From contig NZ_JANYGH010000014.1 in NCBI RefSeq assembly GCF_025362475.1, positions 40,955 to 104,954 of the forward strand: a stretch of 64,000 nucleotides of DNA, read 5' to 3'. The notes beneath the pieces were generated by a model. That model worked only from the letters and a program-made list of their open reading frames with translations. It made no database searches and had not been told where the DNA came from. Source of the DNA: Mucilaginibacter sp. Lineage in GTDB: Bacteria > Bacteroidota > Bacteroidia > Sphingobacteriales > Sphingobacteriaceae. The translations under genes and the position numbers were made by a program. Positions 35,001-44,070 of this stretch are shown one piece after another (the first letter of the stretch is position 1; the number at the start of each line of letters is the position of its first letter).

Positions 35001-38000
35001 ATGCAATTAAACTTTAGGGGGAAAGTATTTTATGTCCCCGGTACACTAACCTCCAAGCTGTTTTTGACTATGAAGTTAACGGTTATTCTGATTTTTATTG
35101 GCTGTTTACAGCTTAGCGCTAAAAGTTATTCGCAAACTATAACGTTAAGCACAACCAATACTGCTATTGATAAAGTATTTACCGCTATTGAAAAGCAAAG
35201 CGGCTTTTACTTTTTTTACAAATACAAAGAAATTAAGCAGGCCAAACCTGTTACCCTATCATTAAAAAACGCCACACTTGATGAAGCACTGCGCATGTGC
35301 TTTAAAGACGAGCCTTTTACTTATACTATAGATAATAAAACCATCATTGTAAATAAGAAAGATGAAGAGCTGGTTGTACCTGATAAGATAACTGTAACCG
35401 GGCAGGTACTTGATAATGCCAAACAGCCTTTACCGGGTGTAAACATTACCGTTAAAGGAACTAATACCGGTGTAATAAGCGGCGGCGATGGTAAATACAG
35501 CATCCAGGTTGATGATAACGCGGTATTGGTTTTTAGGTTCGTGGGCTTTAAAAGCAGGGAAGAGCCGGTTAGCAAAAGAACCGTCATTAACATATCTCTT
35601 GAGGAAGATAACCAGCAGATGAGCGAGGTTGTGGTTGTTGGTTACGGTAACCAGGAACGGAAAGATGTTACCGGCGCCATAGGTACCGTTAAAATGGGAA
35701 ACATCAAAGAGATAAAGGCCGCCAGTATTGATCTGAAGCTTGCCGGGCAGCTTGCAGGTGTTACCGTAAACCAGGTTACAGGTACCCCGGGTGGCGGTGT
35801 TTCTGTTAACATCCGTGGCGCGGGTTCTGTAGGCGCGGGTGATGATCCGCTTTATGTGGTTGACGGATTTCCAATTTCTCCCGGTTTTGACCAATATTCA
35901 AATCCCATAAGCACTATTAATCCTGATGATATTGAAAGCATCAGTGTACTTAAAGATGCTGCATCTACAGCTATATATGGGTCTCGTGGTGCAAACGGCG
36001 TTATCCTTATCACTACCAAAAGGGCCAAAAAAGGCGAATCAAGTGTTACGGTAAATACGTCAACAGGTATACAAACCATCCTCCCTAAGAGCAAGCTTAA
36101 AATGATGACAGCATCTGAATTTGCCCAATGGCGAACAGAAGCAATACAGGATGCCAACGCGGTTAATGGCACAAATAACCCCATCCCCGCCGCTTACAAA
36201 AATCCTAAATCGTTGGGTGTGGGAACCGACTGGTTTGATGCGGTAACAAGAGTTGCCCCCATGCAAAACTATGATGTCACTATTGCCAATGGTACCGAAA
36301 AAATGCGGTCGTTATTCTCTTTGGGGTTTTTTGACCAGCAGGGCACTGTGATAAACACAGCTTTTAAAAGGTATTCATTAAAGGCTAATATGGATGCCGA
36401 TGTAGCCAAAAATTTTACAGTTGGCCTTAGTATAGCGCCTACCTATAGTTTAAGGAACTTACAGGAAACCGACGGCCATTTTATTTCGGGTGCTTTAAGC
36501 CAGGCCTACCTGGAAAGCCCACTCACCCCGGTAAAACAGCCCGATGGATCATATACCAATGTTGTTGGCTCGCCCGGTACATTTCAAAATGTTAACCCGG
36601 TAAGTGAGTTGGTAAATACAACCAATAATCGCAATGAATTTAGGGTGCTTTCCAATGTTTATGCCGATTGGGAAATACTTAAGGGCTTAAACTTTAAATC
36701 AACCTTTGGCGTCGACTATCAAACCAAATCACAGGATTATTTCAGGCCATCTTTTCTTGGTGGTTTCAACGTTCCCAATCGCGATGGAAACCAACAGAAG
36801 GCAGTAGGCTCTTTTACTTCAAGCAATGTTTTTAACTGGCTTAATGAAAACAGTATTAACTACAAAAAAACGTGGGGTAGCCATACTTTAACGGTATTGG
36901 GCGATTATTCTATCCAGCAGGAAAATTCCCATAATCGTTTAACCTTTGGCACCGGGTTTCCGGATGATGCTATAAGGTCGGTTAATAATGCAACTATTAT
37001 TACCGCCAGCGCCACCGATGCAGAATGGCGCTTACTTTCCTTAATTGGCAGGGTGAACTACGCGTATAAGGATAAATACCTGTTAAGCGGATCTATCCGT
37101 CGTGATGGCTCATCCAGGTTTGCCCCGGGGCACAGGTGGGGTACTTTCCCTTCCGTATCTGGCGGCTGGCGTATTTCTGATGAATCATTTTTTCCTAAAA
37201 CAGCAGCTATTGACCAGTTGAAGTTTACCGCCAGCTATGGTCTTGCGGGTAACAACAATGTTGGCTACTATGACTATATACCATCTGTTGATGCGGCCAA
37301 CTATACATTTGGCGGCGCGCTTGCTCCCGGTGCTTCAGAAACCGACCTGATTGGAAATAAAGAACTTGGATGGGAAACCACCCGCCAGCTTGACATCGGT
37401 TTGGACCTTTCATTACTTAAAGGCCGCATTTATTTAATTGCAGAGTACTACAACCGTTTTACGCAAAAAATGCTGCAATACATCCCTATTCCTATTGTAT
37501 CCGGCCATGGCTCAGCTTTAACAAACGTTGGTAATGTGCGCAACCGTGGATGGGAATTTACCTTAACCACCAAAAATATTGTTGGGCACGCGTTTAATTG
37601 GTCAACAGATCTTAACATCTCCTTTAACCGCAACAAAGTATTAAGTTTAGGCCCAAACCCGTATATATATGATGCGCCGGCCAATGATAACCCTACCAGC
37701 ATCACTAAGGTAGGCTTGCCACTGGGCCAGTTTTACGGATATATTTTTGAAGGGATATTTCAGAACCAGGCCGAGCTTGATAAATACGCGCATTTTGATG
37801 GTGAGCAGGTTGGGAATATCAGGTACAAGGATATTAATAAGGATGGGGTAATTGATGGTAACGACCAAACCAATATTGGCAACCCCTGGGCACAGTTTAC
37901 ATTTGGTTTCAATAATCATTTTTCATACAAAAGCTTTGATATGAACATTATCTCCGCGGGTTCGGTAGGCGGGCATGTGTTTGATATGTACAAACAGTTT

Positions 38001-38390
38001 ACCACCAACCTTGACGGTGTTTTTAATGTGGAAGAATCTGTTATTCATCGCTGGCGTTCTGCAAGCAATCCCGGCGATGGGTTGTTGCCTACAACCGTTT
38101 CAAACACCAACCTGGCCCGCGATTATTACCCATCCTACTGGGTTGAAAGCAACTCGTACTTAGCGGTTAAGAATATTGATATCGGCTACAATTTTAAAAC
38201 CAGGTTCAGTAAAAATTTCAGGGTTTATTTCAGTGCGCAAAATGCCATCCTCATAACAGGTTATAAAGGCGGTAACCCCGAAGTTGGCATAGATGGACAG
38301 GATGGTAACCGCTCACTTTCACCAAATGTGAATTTTACGGGTTACCCGGTTTCTGCGGTTTATACGCTGGGGTGCAACGTAACATTTTAA
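35001..38390 (+). CDS. SusC/RagA-type TonB-linked outer membrane transporter with STN domain
   Basis: 1129 residues. Signal peptide about 24-44 (KLTVILIFIGCLQLSAKSYS-Q) preceded by a 23-residue positive extension; an ATG at 35070 would remove it. Then an STN domain (about 45-115) for signalling to FecR, a carboxypeptidase-D-like domain (about 133-205, VTGQVLDNAKQPLPGVNI), a plug domain (about 215-330, VVVGYGNQERKDVTGAI and LYVVDGFPI) and the barrel. It imports oligosaccharides with the SusD lipoprotein through a TonB-driven pedal-bin mechanism. The STN domain and the sigma/anti-sigma pair upstream indicate transport-coupled gene control. Confidence 0.95.
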   Translation: MQLNFRGKVFYVPGTLTSKLFLTMKLTVILIFIGCLQLSAKSYSQTITLSTTNTAIDKVFTAIEKQSGFYFFYKYKEIKQAKPVTLSLKNATLDEALRMCFKDEPFTYTIDNKTIIVNKKDEELVVPDKITVTGQVLDNAKQPLPGVNITVKGTNTGVISGGDGKYSIQVDDNAVLVFRFVGFKSREEPVSKRTVINISLEEDNQQMSEVVVVGYGNQERKDVTGAIGTVKMGNIKEIKAASIDLKLAGQLAGVTVNQVTGTPGGGVSVNIRGAGSVGAGDDPLYVVDGFPISPGFDQYSNPISTINPDDIESISVLKDAASTAIYGSRGANGVILITTKRAKKGESSVTVNTSTGIQTILPKSKLKMMTASEFAQWRTEAIQDANAVNGTNNPIPAAYKNPKSLGVGTDWFDAVTRVAPMQNYDVTIANGTEKMRSLFSLGFFDQQGTVINTAFKRYSLKANMDADVAKNFTVGLSIAPTYSLRNLQETDGHFISGALSQAYLESPLTPVKQPDGSYTNVVGSPGTFQNVNPVSELVNTTNNRNEFRVLSNVYADWEILKGLNFKSTFGVDYQTKSQDYFRPSFLGGFNVPNRDGNQQKAVGSFTSSNVFNWLNENSINYKKTWGSHTLTVLGDYSIQQENSHNRLTFGTGFPDDAIRSVNNATIITASATDAEWRLLSLIGRVNYAYKDKYLLSGSIRRDGSSRFAPGHRWGTFPSVSGGWRISDESFFPKTAAIDQLKFTASYGLAGNNNVGYYDYIPSVDAANYTFGGALAPGASETDLIGNKELGWETTRQLDIGLDLSLLKGRIYLIAEYYNRFTQKMLQYIPIPIVSGHGSALTNVGNVRNRGWEFTLTTKNIVGHAFNWSTDLNISFNRNKVLSLGPNPYIYDAPANDNPTSITKVGLPLGQFYGYIFEGIFQNQAELDKYAHFDGEQVGNIRYKDINKDGVIDGNDQTNIGNPWAQFTFGFNNHFSYKSFDMNIISAGSVGGHVFDMYKQFTTNLDGVFNVEESVIHRWRSASNPGDGLLPTTVSNTNLARDYYPSYWVESNSYLAVKNIDIGYNFKTRFSKNFRVYFSAQNAILITGYKGGNPEVGIDGQDGNRSLSPNVNFTGYPVSAVYTLGCNVTF

Positions 38391-38440
38391 TTAAAATGAG
38401 AATTGAAAAGAACGATGGTGAAACCATAACAACTGAAATC

Positions 38441-39934
38441 ATGAAAATTAACATATATGCTTTTCTTATTCTTGCAGCAATTGGTTTAGCCGGCTGTAAA
38501 AAAGATTACCTTAACCTGCAGCCAACAGGAACTCAAAATACAACCATTTTTTTTAAAACGCCCGCGCAGTTTACGCAGGCTGTAAATGGTGCTTACGCGC
38601 CTTTGCAGGGTTTATACAAGGGCAGTTTTTGGGCCATGGGCGAAATGCGGTCTGATAATACTTCCTATGAATTTGATCCTTATGATCGCTCCGGTACCAA
38701 CAAAGAGGAAATAGACGAATTCAGGGAAGCGGGCAATAACGATATGGTTGGCGCTTTTTTTGAGGCCAGCTATACAGGCATTGGCCGGTGTAATGCTATT
38801 TTAAGCAGGCTGCCAGCAGCCAAACTTAATGCAGCAGTTGCAGATACCATAGCCGGGCAGGCCAGCTTTTTACGGGCCTTTAATTATTTTAATATGGTGC
38901 GTATGTTTGGCCAGGTTCCGTTGGTGCTCAATGAAGTAGAATCGGTAAGTGATGCCTTCAAGGTAGCTACCAAAGCCGATATTAATGCCGTTTATGCCGC
39001 TATTATTGCTGATGCACAGGTGGCTATTGCCAAACTACCGGTAAGATATAGTGGAGCCGCCAACAAAGGAAGGGTAACCAAGGGCACTGCAGAAACGATG
39101 CTTGCCGAAGTGTACATGACTCAAAAGAAGTTTGACCTGGCTATACCGCTGCTACGCAATATCATCACATCAAACGCTTATAGCCTGAATGCCGATTATG
39201 CCGATAACTTTGATAATACTAAAGAGAACGGTCCCGAATCGATATTTGAGATCCAGTATATTGAAGGCCCCAACGGACTGGGCAGCAATTTTATGGATAC
39301 TTTTATTCCCTGGGATTATTATGACAGTGACGTAACCGGCTTCGAAATAGCCAACGGCGCGCAAAATGGCTGGAATATCCCAACGCAAGACCTTGTAAAC
39401 GCTTATGAAGAGGGCGATAGCAGGAGAGATGCTTCGTTAATTGATTTTACATCTGATGAATATGGTATCGATTTACCCTTTATCAGGAAATTTCAAACCA
39501 CAAGCGCTGTGCAAGGTGTAACTGGCAAAAATTTCCCGGTATACCGCTACGCTGATGTTTACCTGATGCTAGCCGAATGTTTGAATGAACAGGGTTTTGC
39601 GGGTGGCGGCGATGCATTTAAATATTTAAACCTGGTAAGGGAACGCGCCGGTTTGGAACATATGTCTGTCGGCAATGCAGATCCGGCATTAAATGTTTCC
39701 GGTCAGGATGCGTTTCGTGCAGCTATCGCGCATGAAAGGCAGGTGGAGTTAGCCTTTGAAAATCATCGCTGGTTTGATCTTTTACGCACAGGAAAGGCGG
39801 CTGCAGTAATGACAGCCCATGGCGCCAGGGAAAAGGCAGAAAAGAAGGATTCATGGACTATCAACCCGGCTGCTTACACCAACATCCGGTTGCTTTTCCA
39901 ATATCCGGCAAATGAAGCAGCCTTAGAACATTAA
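38441..39934 (+). CDS. SusD/RagB-family nutrient-binding outer membrane lipoprotein
   Basis: 497 residues from the ATG at 38441, which gives a proper signal peptide with lipobox GLAGC (Cys19); ATGs at 38396 and an upstream GUG-like start would put about 20 charged residues in front. It carries the SusD marks: LNLQPTGTQN after the Cys, FDLLRTGKA near the C-terminus (RWFDLLR) and the TPR-like helices. It captures glycan at the cell surface for SusC. The gene follows susC after 50 nt. The cell-surface export signal at +2 to +6 (KKDYL) is charged, as usual for Bacteroidota surface lipoproteins. Confidence 0.93.
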   Translation: MKINIYAFLILAAIGLAGCKKDYLNLQPTGTQNTTIFFKTPAQFTQAVNGAYAPLQGLYKGSFWAMGEMRSDNTSYEFDPYDRSGTNKEEIDEFREAGNNDMVGAFFEASYTGIGRCNAILSRLPAAKLNAAVADTIAGQASFLRAFNYFNMVRMFGQVPLVLNEVESVSDAFKVATKADINAVYAAIIADAQVAIAKLPVRYSGAANKGRVTKGTAETMLAEVYMTQKKFDLAIPLLRNIITSNAYSLNADYADNFDNTKENGPESIFEIQYIEGPNGLGSNFMDTFIPWDYYDSDVTGFEIANGAQNGWNIPTQDLVNAYEEGDSRRDASLIDFTSDEYGIDLPFIRKFQTTSAVQGVTGKNFPVYRYADVYLMLAECLNEQGFAGGGDAFKYLNLVRERAGLEHMSVGNADPALNVSGQDAFRAAIAHERQVELAFENHRWFDLLRTGKAAAVMTAHGAREKAEKKDSWTINPAAYTNIRLLFQYPANEAALEH

Positions 39935-40083
39935 CACCTGTATTTGTGGCCTTGTGAAACTTTTACAGGGCTATATTACGTTTATATACAGGTATTGCAA
40001 TTACCACATCATTTTTACTCAATTTGGCGATAAAAAAGTAATGCACGTTAAAACAAAATCGTTCTAAAGCTATATTTAATGGC

Positions 40084-42870
40084 ATGAATTATACTCAACT
40101 CATAGGCGTGTTCAAAAAAACATGTTTAAGTATCGTTTTATTACTTTTTTTACAACCCCGGGGCTATACTCAGGTTCAGCCCGTCCCCGTTCCTTTTAGT
40201 GTTGATAAACTGATATGTGAATATAAAACCAATCCAATATCTGTTGATGCAGCCAACCCCCGCCTCGGTTGGAAACTGGTGACCCAGGATCGCGGCATTC
40301 AGCAAACTTCTTATGAAATCAGGGTAGGCAGTAACGCGGTATCATTAACCAAAGGCAAAGATATTATATGGGGTACCGGCAGGATTTACTCAGATCAGTC
40401 GATACAAATTTACTATGGTGGCCCGATGCTAACATCGAGGCAAAAAGTTTACTGGCAGGTAAGGGTATGGAACAATAAAAACCAGGTAAGCCCCTGGAGT
40501 ATGGTTTATTTCTGGAAAATGGGTTTGCTAAAACCAACCGACTGGACAGCCAAATGGATCCAGGATACTTATTTGTCTGATACAACAGGAGGGCCTGCCC
40601 CCATGTTCCGTAAAGCATTTAAACTGGAGCATAAAGTACGCGCTGCTCATTTGTATATAACCGCACATGGCGTTTTTGAAGCGCAGCTGAACGGAAAAAA
40701 GATAGGTGCCGATTATTTTGCACCCGGCTGGACAAGCTATAACAAACGCATTCAATACAACGTGTATGATGTTACATCCATGTTGCTAAAAGGCGGTAAT
40801 GCCGTTGGGGTAACCATTGGCGATGGTTGGTACCGTGGCTATACATATAACCGTAAAAAGGATGTATATGGTAAAAAACTGGCTTTGCTTTGCCAGCTGG
40901 AGATATTATATACCAATGGCAAGCGTGAGGTCATCAACTCCGATAAAAGCTGGAAGGTAAGTTATGGGGCTATCCAGTCTTCATCGTTTTTTGATGGTGA
41001 GGTTTACGATGCACGCAAAGATAAACCTGGCTGGACAAACTCCGCCTATCGCGACCTTACTTGGGATACGGTTAAAACAGATGAAACTATTAAAGATAAT
41101 CTGATAGCCACTGCCGGGCCAACGGTAAAAAAGCATGAAAAATTTTTACCGCTGAAAGTATTTACTACACCAGCCGGCGAGCGGGTAGTTGATTTTGGGC
41201 AGAACTTGGTAGGCTGGGTACAGTTTAAACTTAAAGCAAAAGCGGGCGATACCCTCCGGCTGTTCCATGCCGAAGTGCTTGATCAAAAAGGGAATTTTTA
41301 CACTAAAAACCTGCGCACTGCCAAACAGGAGATCAGCTATGTTTTTAAGGATGATAGTGTTGCCACCTTTGAGCCTCATTTTACCTTCCAGGGATTCCGG
41401 TTTTTGAAGGTAGTTGGCTATGATGGTCCGCTTGATTCAACTAATCTGGCGGCTTATGCATTGTACTCAGATATGGCGCAAACGGGCAAGTTCTCGACAT
41501 CAAACCCGCTTATTAACCAGTTGCAGCATAATATTCAATGGGGACAAAAAGGAAACTTTATTGATGTACCTACAGATTGCCCTCAGCGGGATGAACGCAT
41601 GGGGTGGACGGGTGACGCCCAGGCTTTTTGCCGTACCGCAACCTTCAATATGGATGTTGCCGGTTTTTTTACCAAATGGCTAAAAGACCTTGCTGCTGAT
41701 CAGCATAAAGATGGTGCAGTGCCTTATGTAATTCCAAGTATGCTGGATAGCGCTTCTGCTGCAGCGTCGGGCTGGAGCGATGTGGCAACTATTGCCCCAT
41801 GGAATATTTATCTGGCCTATGGCGATAAACGGATTTTGCAGGAGCAGTATGAAAGTATGAAAGCATGGGTGGGTTATATCCAGGCGCATAGCCGCAGCTA
41901 CCTTTGGGATACCGGGAATCACTTTGGCGACTGGCTGTTTTATGCCGGCACCAATTATGAAGATGGCGCTGCCCTTACCGATAAAAATTTGATAGCGCAG
42001 GCGTTTTACGCGCATTCAACGCAATTGGTTATCAATGCCGCCAAAGTATTGGGCAAAAGCGATGATGTGCAAAAATACTCGCAATTACTCTACAATATCA
42101 AAAAAGCATTTAATAGCGAATATGTAACGCCAAATGGGCGCATGATATCCGGTACGCAAACCTCTTACGTATTGGCACTTAACTTTGATATGCTGCCCGA
42201 AGAGCTGAGGCAGTCGGCCGCGAAAAGATTGGTGAAAAATATTGATGATTATGATGAGCACATAACAACCGGCTTTTTGGGTACACCTTATATTTGCCAT
42301 GTATTAAGCCGGTTTGGATATAGTGATGTAGCTTATGGTTTGCTGAGGAAGGAATCGTACCCTTCATGGCTATACCCGGTAAAAAATGGCGCCACTACCA
42401 TTTGGGAGCGATGGGACGGCATTAAACCCGATGGCACTTTTGAAGATCCGGAGATGAACTCATTTAATCACTATGCCTACGGTGCCATTGGCGATTGGAC
42501 GTACCGGGTAATTGCGGGTATTAATACCGATGAAAATGATCCGGGATTTCACAAGATCATCATCGCGCCGCATCTTGGGGGTAAACTAACCAGCGCCCAG
42601 GCCGAACTGGAAACATTGTACGGTAAAATTAAGTCGGCATGGAGCGTAGATAATGGCGTATTTACTTTGGATGTTATCATACCACCCAATACCACAGCTA
42701 AGGTAGTTTTGCCATCAGTAACCGACCAAATTACCGAGAGTGGACTTGATATAAACACGATAGAAGATATTACGGAAATTAAAAAAGTTGGTAATGACGA
42801 ACAAGTGAATATTGTATCGGGCACCTATCATTTTGTTTATAACCTTAAAGTTACCGGGAAAAAGAACTAA
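40084..42870 (+). CDS. Alpha-L-rhamnosidase, GH78
   Basis: 928 residues with a signal peptide about 1-29 (VLLLFLQPRGYTQ), so exported to the periplasm or surface. N-terminal beta-domains (about 30-350: Bac_rhamnosid_N and the adjoining jelly-rolls) precede the (alpha/alpha)6 catalytic domain (about 480-840). CPQRDERMGWTGD near 499-511 and WERWDG near 775 carry the conserved acidic residues of GH78. It releases terminal alpha-L-rhamnose from pectin (RG-I/II), exopolysaccharide or glycosides. It lies directly after the SusCD pair in the same orientation, 149 nt downstream. Confidence 0.92.
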   Translation: MNYTQLIGVFKKTCLSIVLLLFLQPRGYTQVQPVPVPFSVDKLICEYKTNPISVDAANPRLGWKLVTQDRGIQQTSYEIRVGSNAVSLTKGKDIIWGTGRIYSDQSIQIYYGGPMLTSRQKVYWQVRVWNNKNQVSPWSMVYFWKMGLLKPTDWTAKWIQDTYLSDTTGGPAPMFRKAFKLEHKVRAAHLYITAHGVFEAQLNGKKIGADYFAPGWTSYNKRIQYNVYDVTSMLLKGGNAVGVTIGDGWYRGYTYNRKKDVYGKKLALLCQLEILYTNGKREVINSDKSWKVSYGAIQSSSFFDGEVYDARKDKPGWTNSAYRDLTWDTVKTDETIKDNLIATAGPTVKKHEKFLPLKVFTTPAGERVVDFGQNLVGWVQFKLKAKAGDTLRLFHAEVLDQKGNFYTKNLRTAKQEISYVFKDDSVATFEPHFTFQGFRFLKVVGYDGPLDSTNLAAYALYSDMAQTGKFSTSNPLINQLQHNIQWGQKGNFIDVPTDCPQRDERMGWTGDAQAFCRTATFNMDVAGFFTKWLKDLAADQHKDGAVPYVIPSMLDSASAAASGWSDVATIAPWNIYLAYGDKRILQEQYESMKAWVGYIQAHSRSYLWDTGNHFGDWLFYAGTNYEDGAALTDKNLIAQAFYAHSTQLVINAAKVLGKSDDVQKYSQLLYNIKKAFNSEYVTPNGRMISGTQTSYVLALNFDMLPEELRQSAAKRLVKNIDDYDEHITTGFLGTPYICHVLSRFGYSDVAYGLLRKESYPSWLYPVKNGATTIWERWDGIKPDGTFEDPEMNSFNHYAYGAIGDWTYRVIAGINTDENDPGFHKIIIAPHLGGKLTSAQAELETLYGKIKSAWSVDNGVFTLDVIIPPNTTAKVVLPSVTDQITESGLDINTIEDITEIKKVGNDEQVNIVSGTYHFVYNLKVTGKKN

Positions 42871-42906
42871 TTCACCGGGGTTAATCTATTGATGATCAAA
42901 TAAAAA

Positions 42907-44058
42907 ATGACAAATACGGTAGTTGGCGATAAGGCCACAAGCACCAGCAGACCAAGGCTGCTTTCGCTCGATTTTTTTCGTGGATTTACTGTAGCTGCCA
43001 TGATCCTGGTAAATGATCCCGGCGATTGGGGACATATTTACTGGCCGCTGGAGCATTCCAAATGGAATGGCTGCACCCCAACCGACCTGGTATTTCCTTT
43101 CTTCCTGTTCATGGTAGGCGTATCTATCGTTTACGCGATGCAGGCAAAAAAAGCGGATGAAGTCAATCACAACAAAGTGATCCTTTCCATTTTGCGTCGT
43201 TCTCTTATCATTGTATTATTGGGCATTTGTTTACCGCTCATCAGCAATTTTCAGTTTGCTCACCTGCGTTTTCCAGGGGTATTGCAGCGAATAGGAGTAG
43301 TTTTTGGCATCACGGCTATAATGTACCTGAAAACCAGTACCCGCACACAAATTATTATTGCGGCCAGCTGTTTAATAGGCTATTATTTAATAATGACGTT
43401 TGTTCCGGTACCAGGCGTTGATCATCCTAATTTAGAAAAGGAAACCAATTTGGGAGCTTATATTGATAGAATTGTTTTTACCAGTAACCATCTGTGGGCG
43501 CAATCAAAAACCTGGGATCCCGAAGGTTTGCTGGGAACTATTCCCGCCATAGCTACCTGTTTATTGGGGGTATTTACAGGTACCTGGCTCAAAAGCGATA
43601 AACTTAAAAATACTAAGGAGATCTTTAAACTCACCGGAACAGGCGTATTACTGGTGATTGCCGGTTTAATATGGAACCTGTTTTTCCCAATCAATAAACA
43701 ATTATGGACAAGCTCCTTTGTACTCTTCACCGCGGGGCTGGCTATCATTATTCTTTCCGTTTCCTATTGGCTTATTGATGTAAAGGGCTATAAAAAACTG
43801 TTACCTCCTTTCCAGGCATTTGGCCGTAATGCCATTGTTGCTTATGTATTGGCCGATGTAATTCCCGAAGTTTTATCTATTATCCCGGTTATGAATAATG
43901 GGCATAAAACCAATGTATGGTCGTACATGTACTTTCACCTGCTTACGCCAAATTTTTCGCCAGAGAATGCATCATTGATATCGGCCATACTTACCGTTAT
44001 CATCATATTTATACCCGTTTGGATATTGTACGCCAAAAAGATCAATGTTAAAATTTAA
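42907..44058 (+). CDS. NagX/DUF5009-type transmembrane acyltransferase
   Basis: 383 residues and about 11 membrane segments. RLLSLDFFRGFTVAAMILVND near residues 15-35 and CTPTDLVFPFFLFMVGVSI near 56-75 are the signatures of the heparan-alpha-glucosaminide N-acetyltransferase-like family. In Bacteroidota loci these proteins are next to GlcNAc-releasing hydrolases and probably acetylate amino sugars across the inner membrane. It starts 36 nt after the GH78 gene and is followed 12 nt later by a GH20 hexosaminidase, which supports a role in GlcNAc handling. The catalytic reaction itself is inferred from the family. Confidence 0.85.
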   Translation: MTNTVVGDKATSTSRPRLLSLDFFRGFTVAAMILVNDPGDWGHIYWPLEHSKWNGCTPTDLVFPFFLFMVGVSIVYAMQAKKADEVNHNKVILSILRRSLIIVLLGICLPLISNFQFAHLRFPGVLQRIGVVFGITAIMYLKTSTRTQIIIAASCLIGYYLIMTFVPVPGVDHPNLEKETNLGAYIDRIVFTSNHLWAQSKTWDPEGLLGTIPAIATCLLGVFTGTWLKSDKLKNTKEIFKLTGTGVLLVIAGLIWNLFFPINKQLWTSSFVLFTAGLAIIILSVSYWLIDVKGYKKLLPPFQAFGRNAIVAYVLADVIPEVLSIIPVMNNGHKTNVWSYMYFHLLTPNFSPENASLISAILTVIIIFIPVWILYAKKINVKI

Positions 44059-44070
44059 GCCACTTCATAA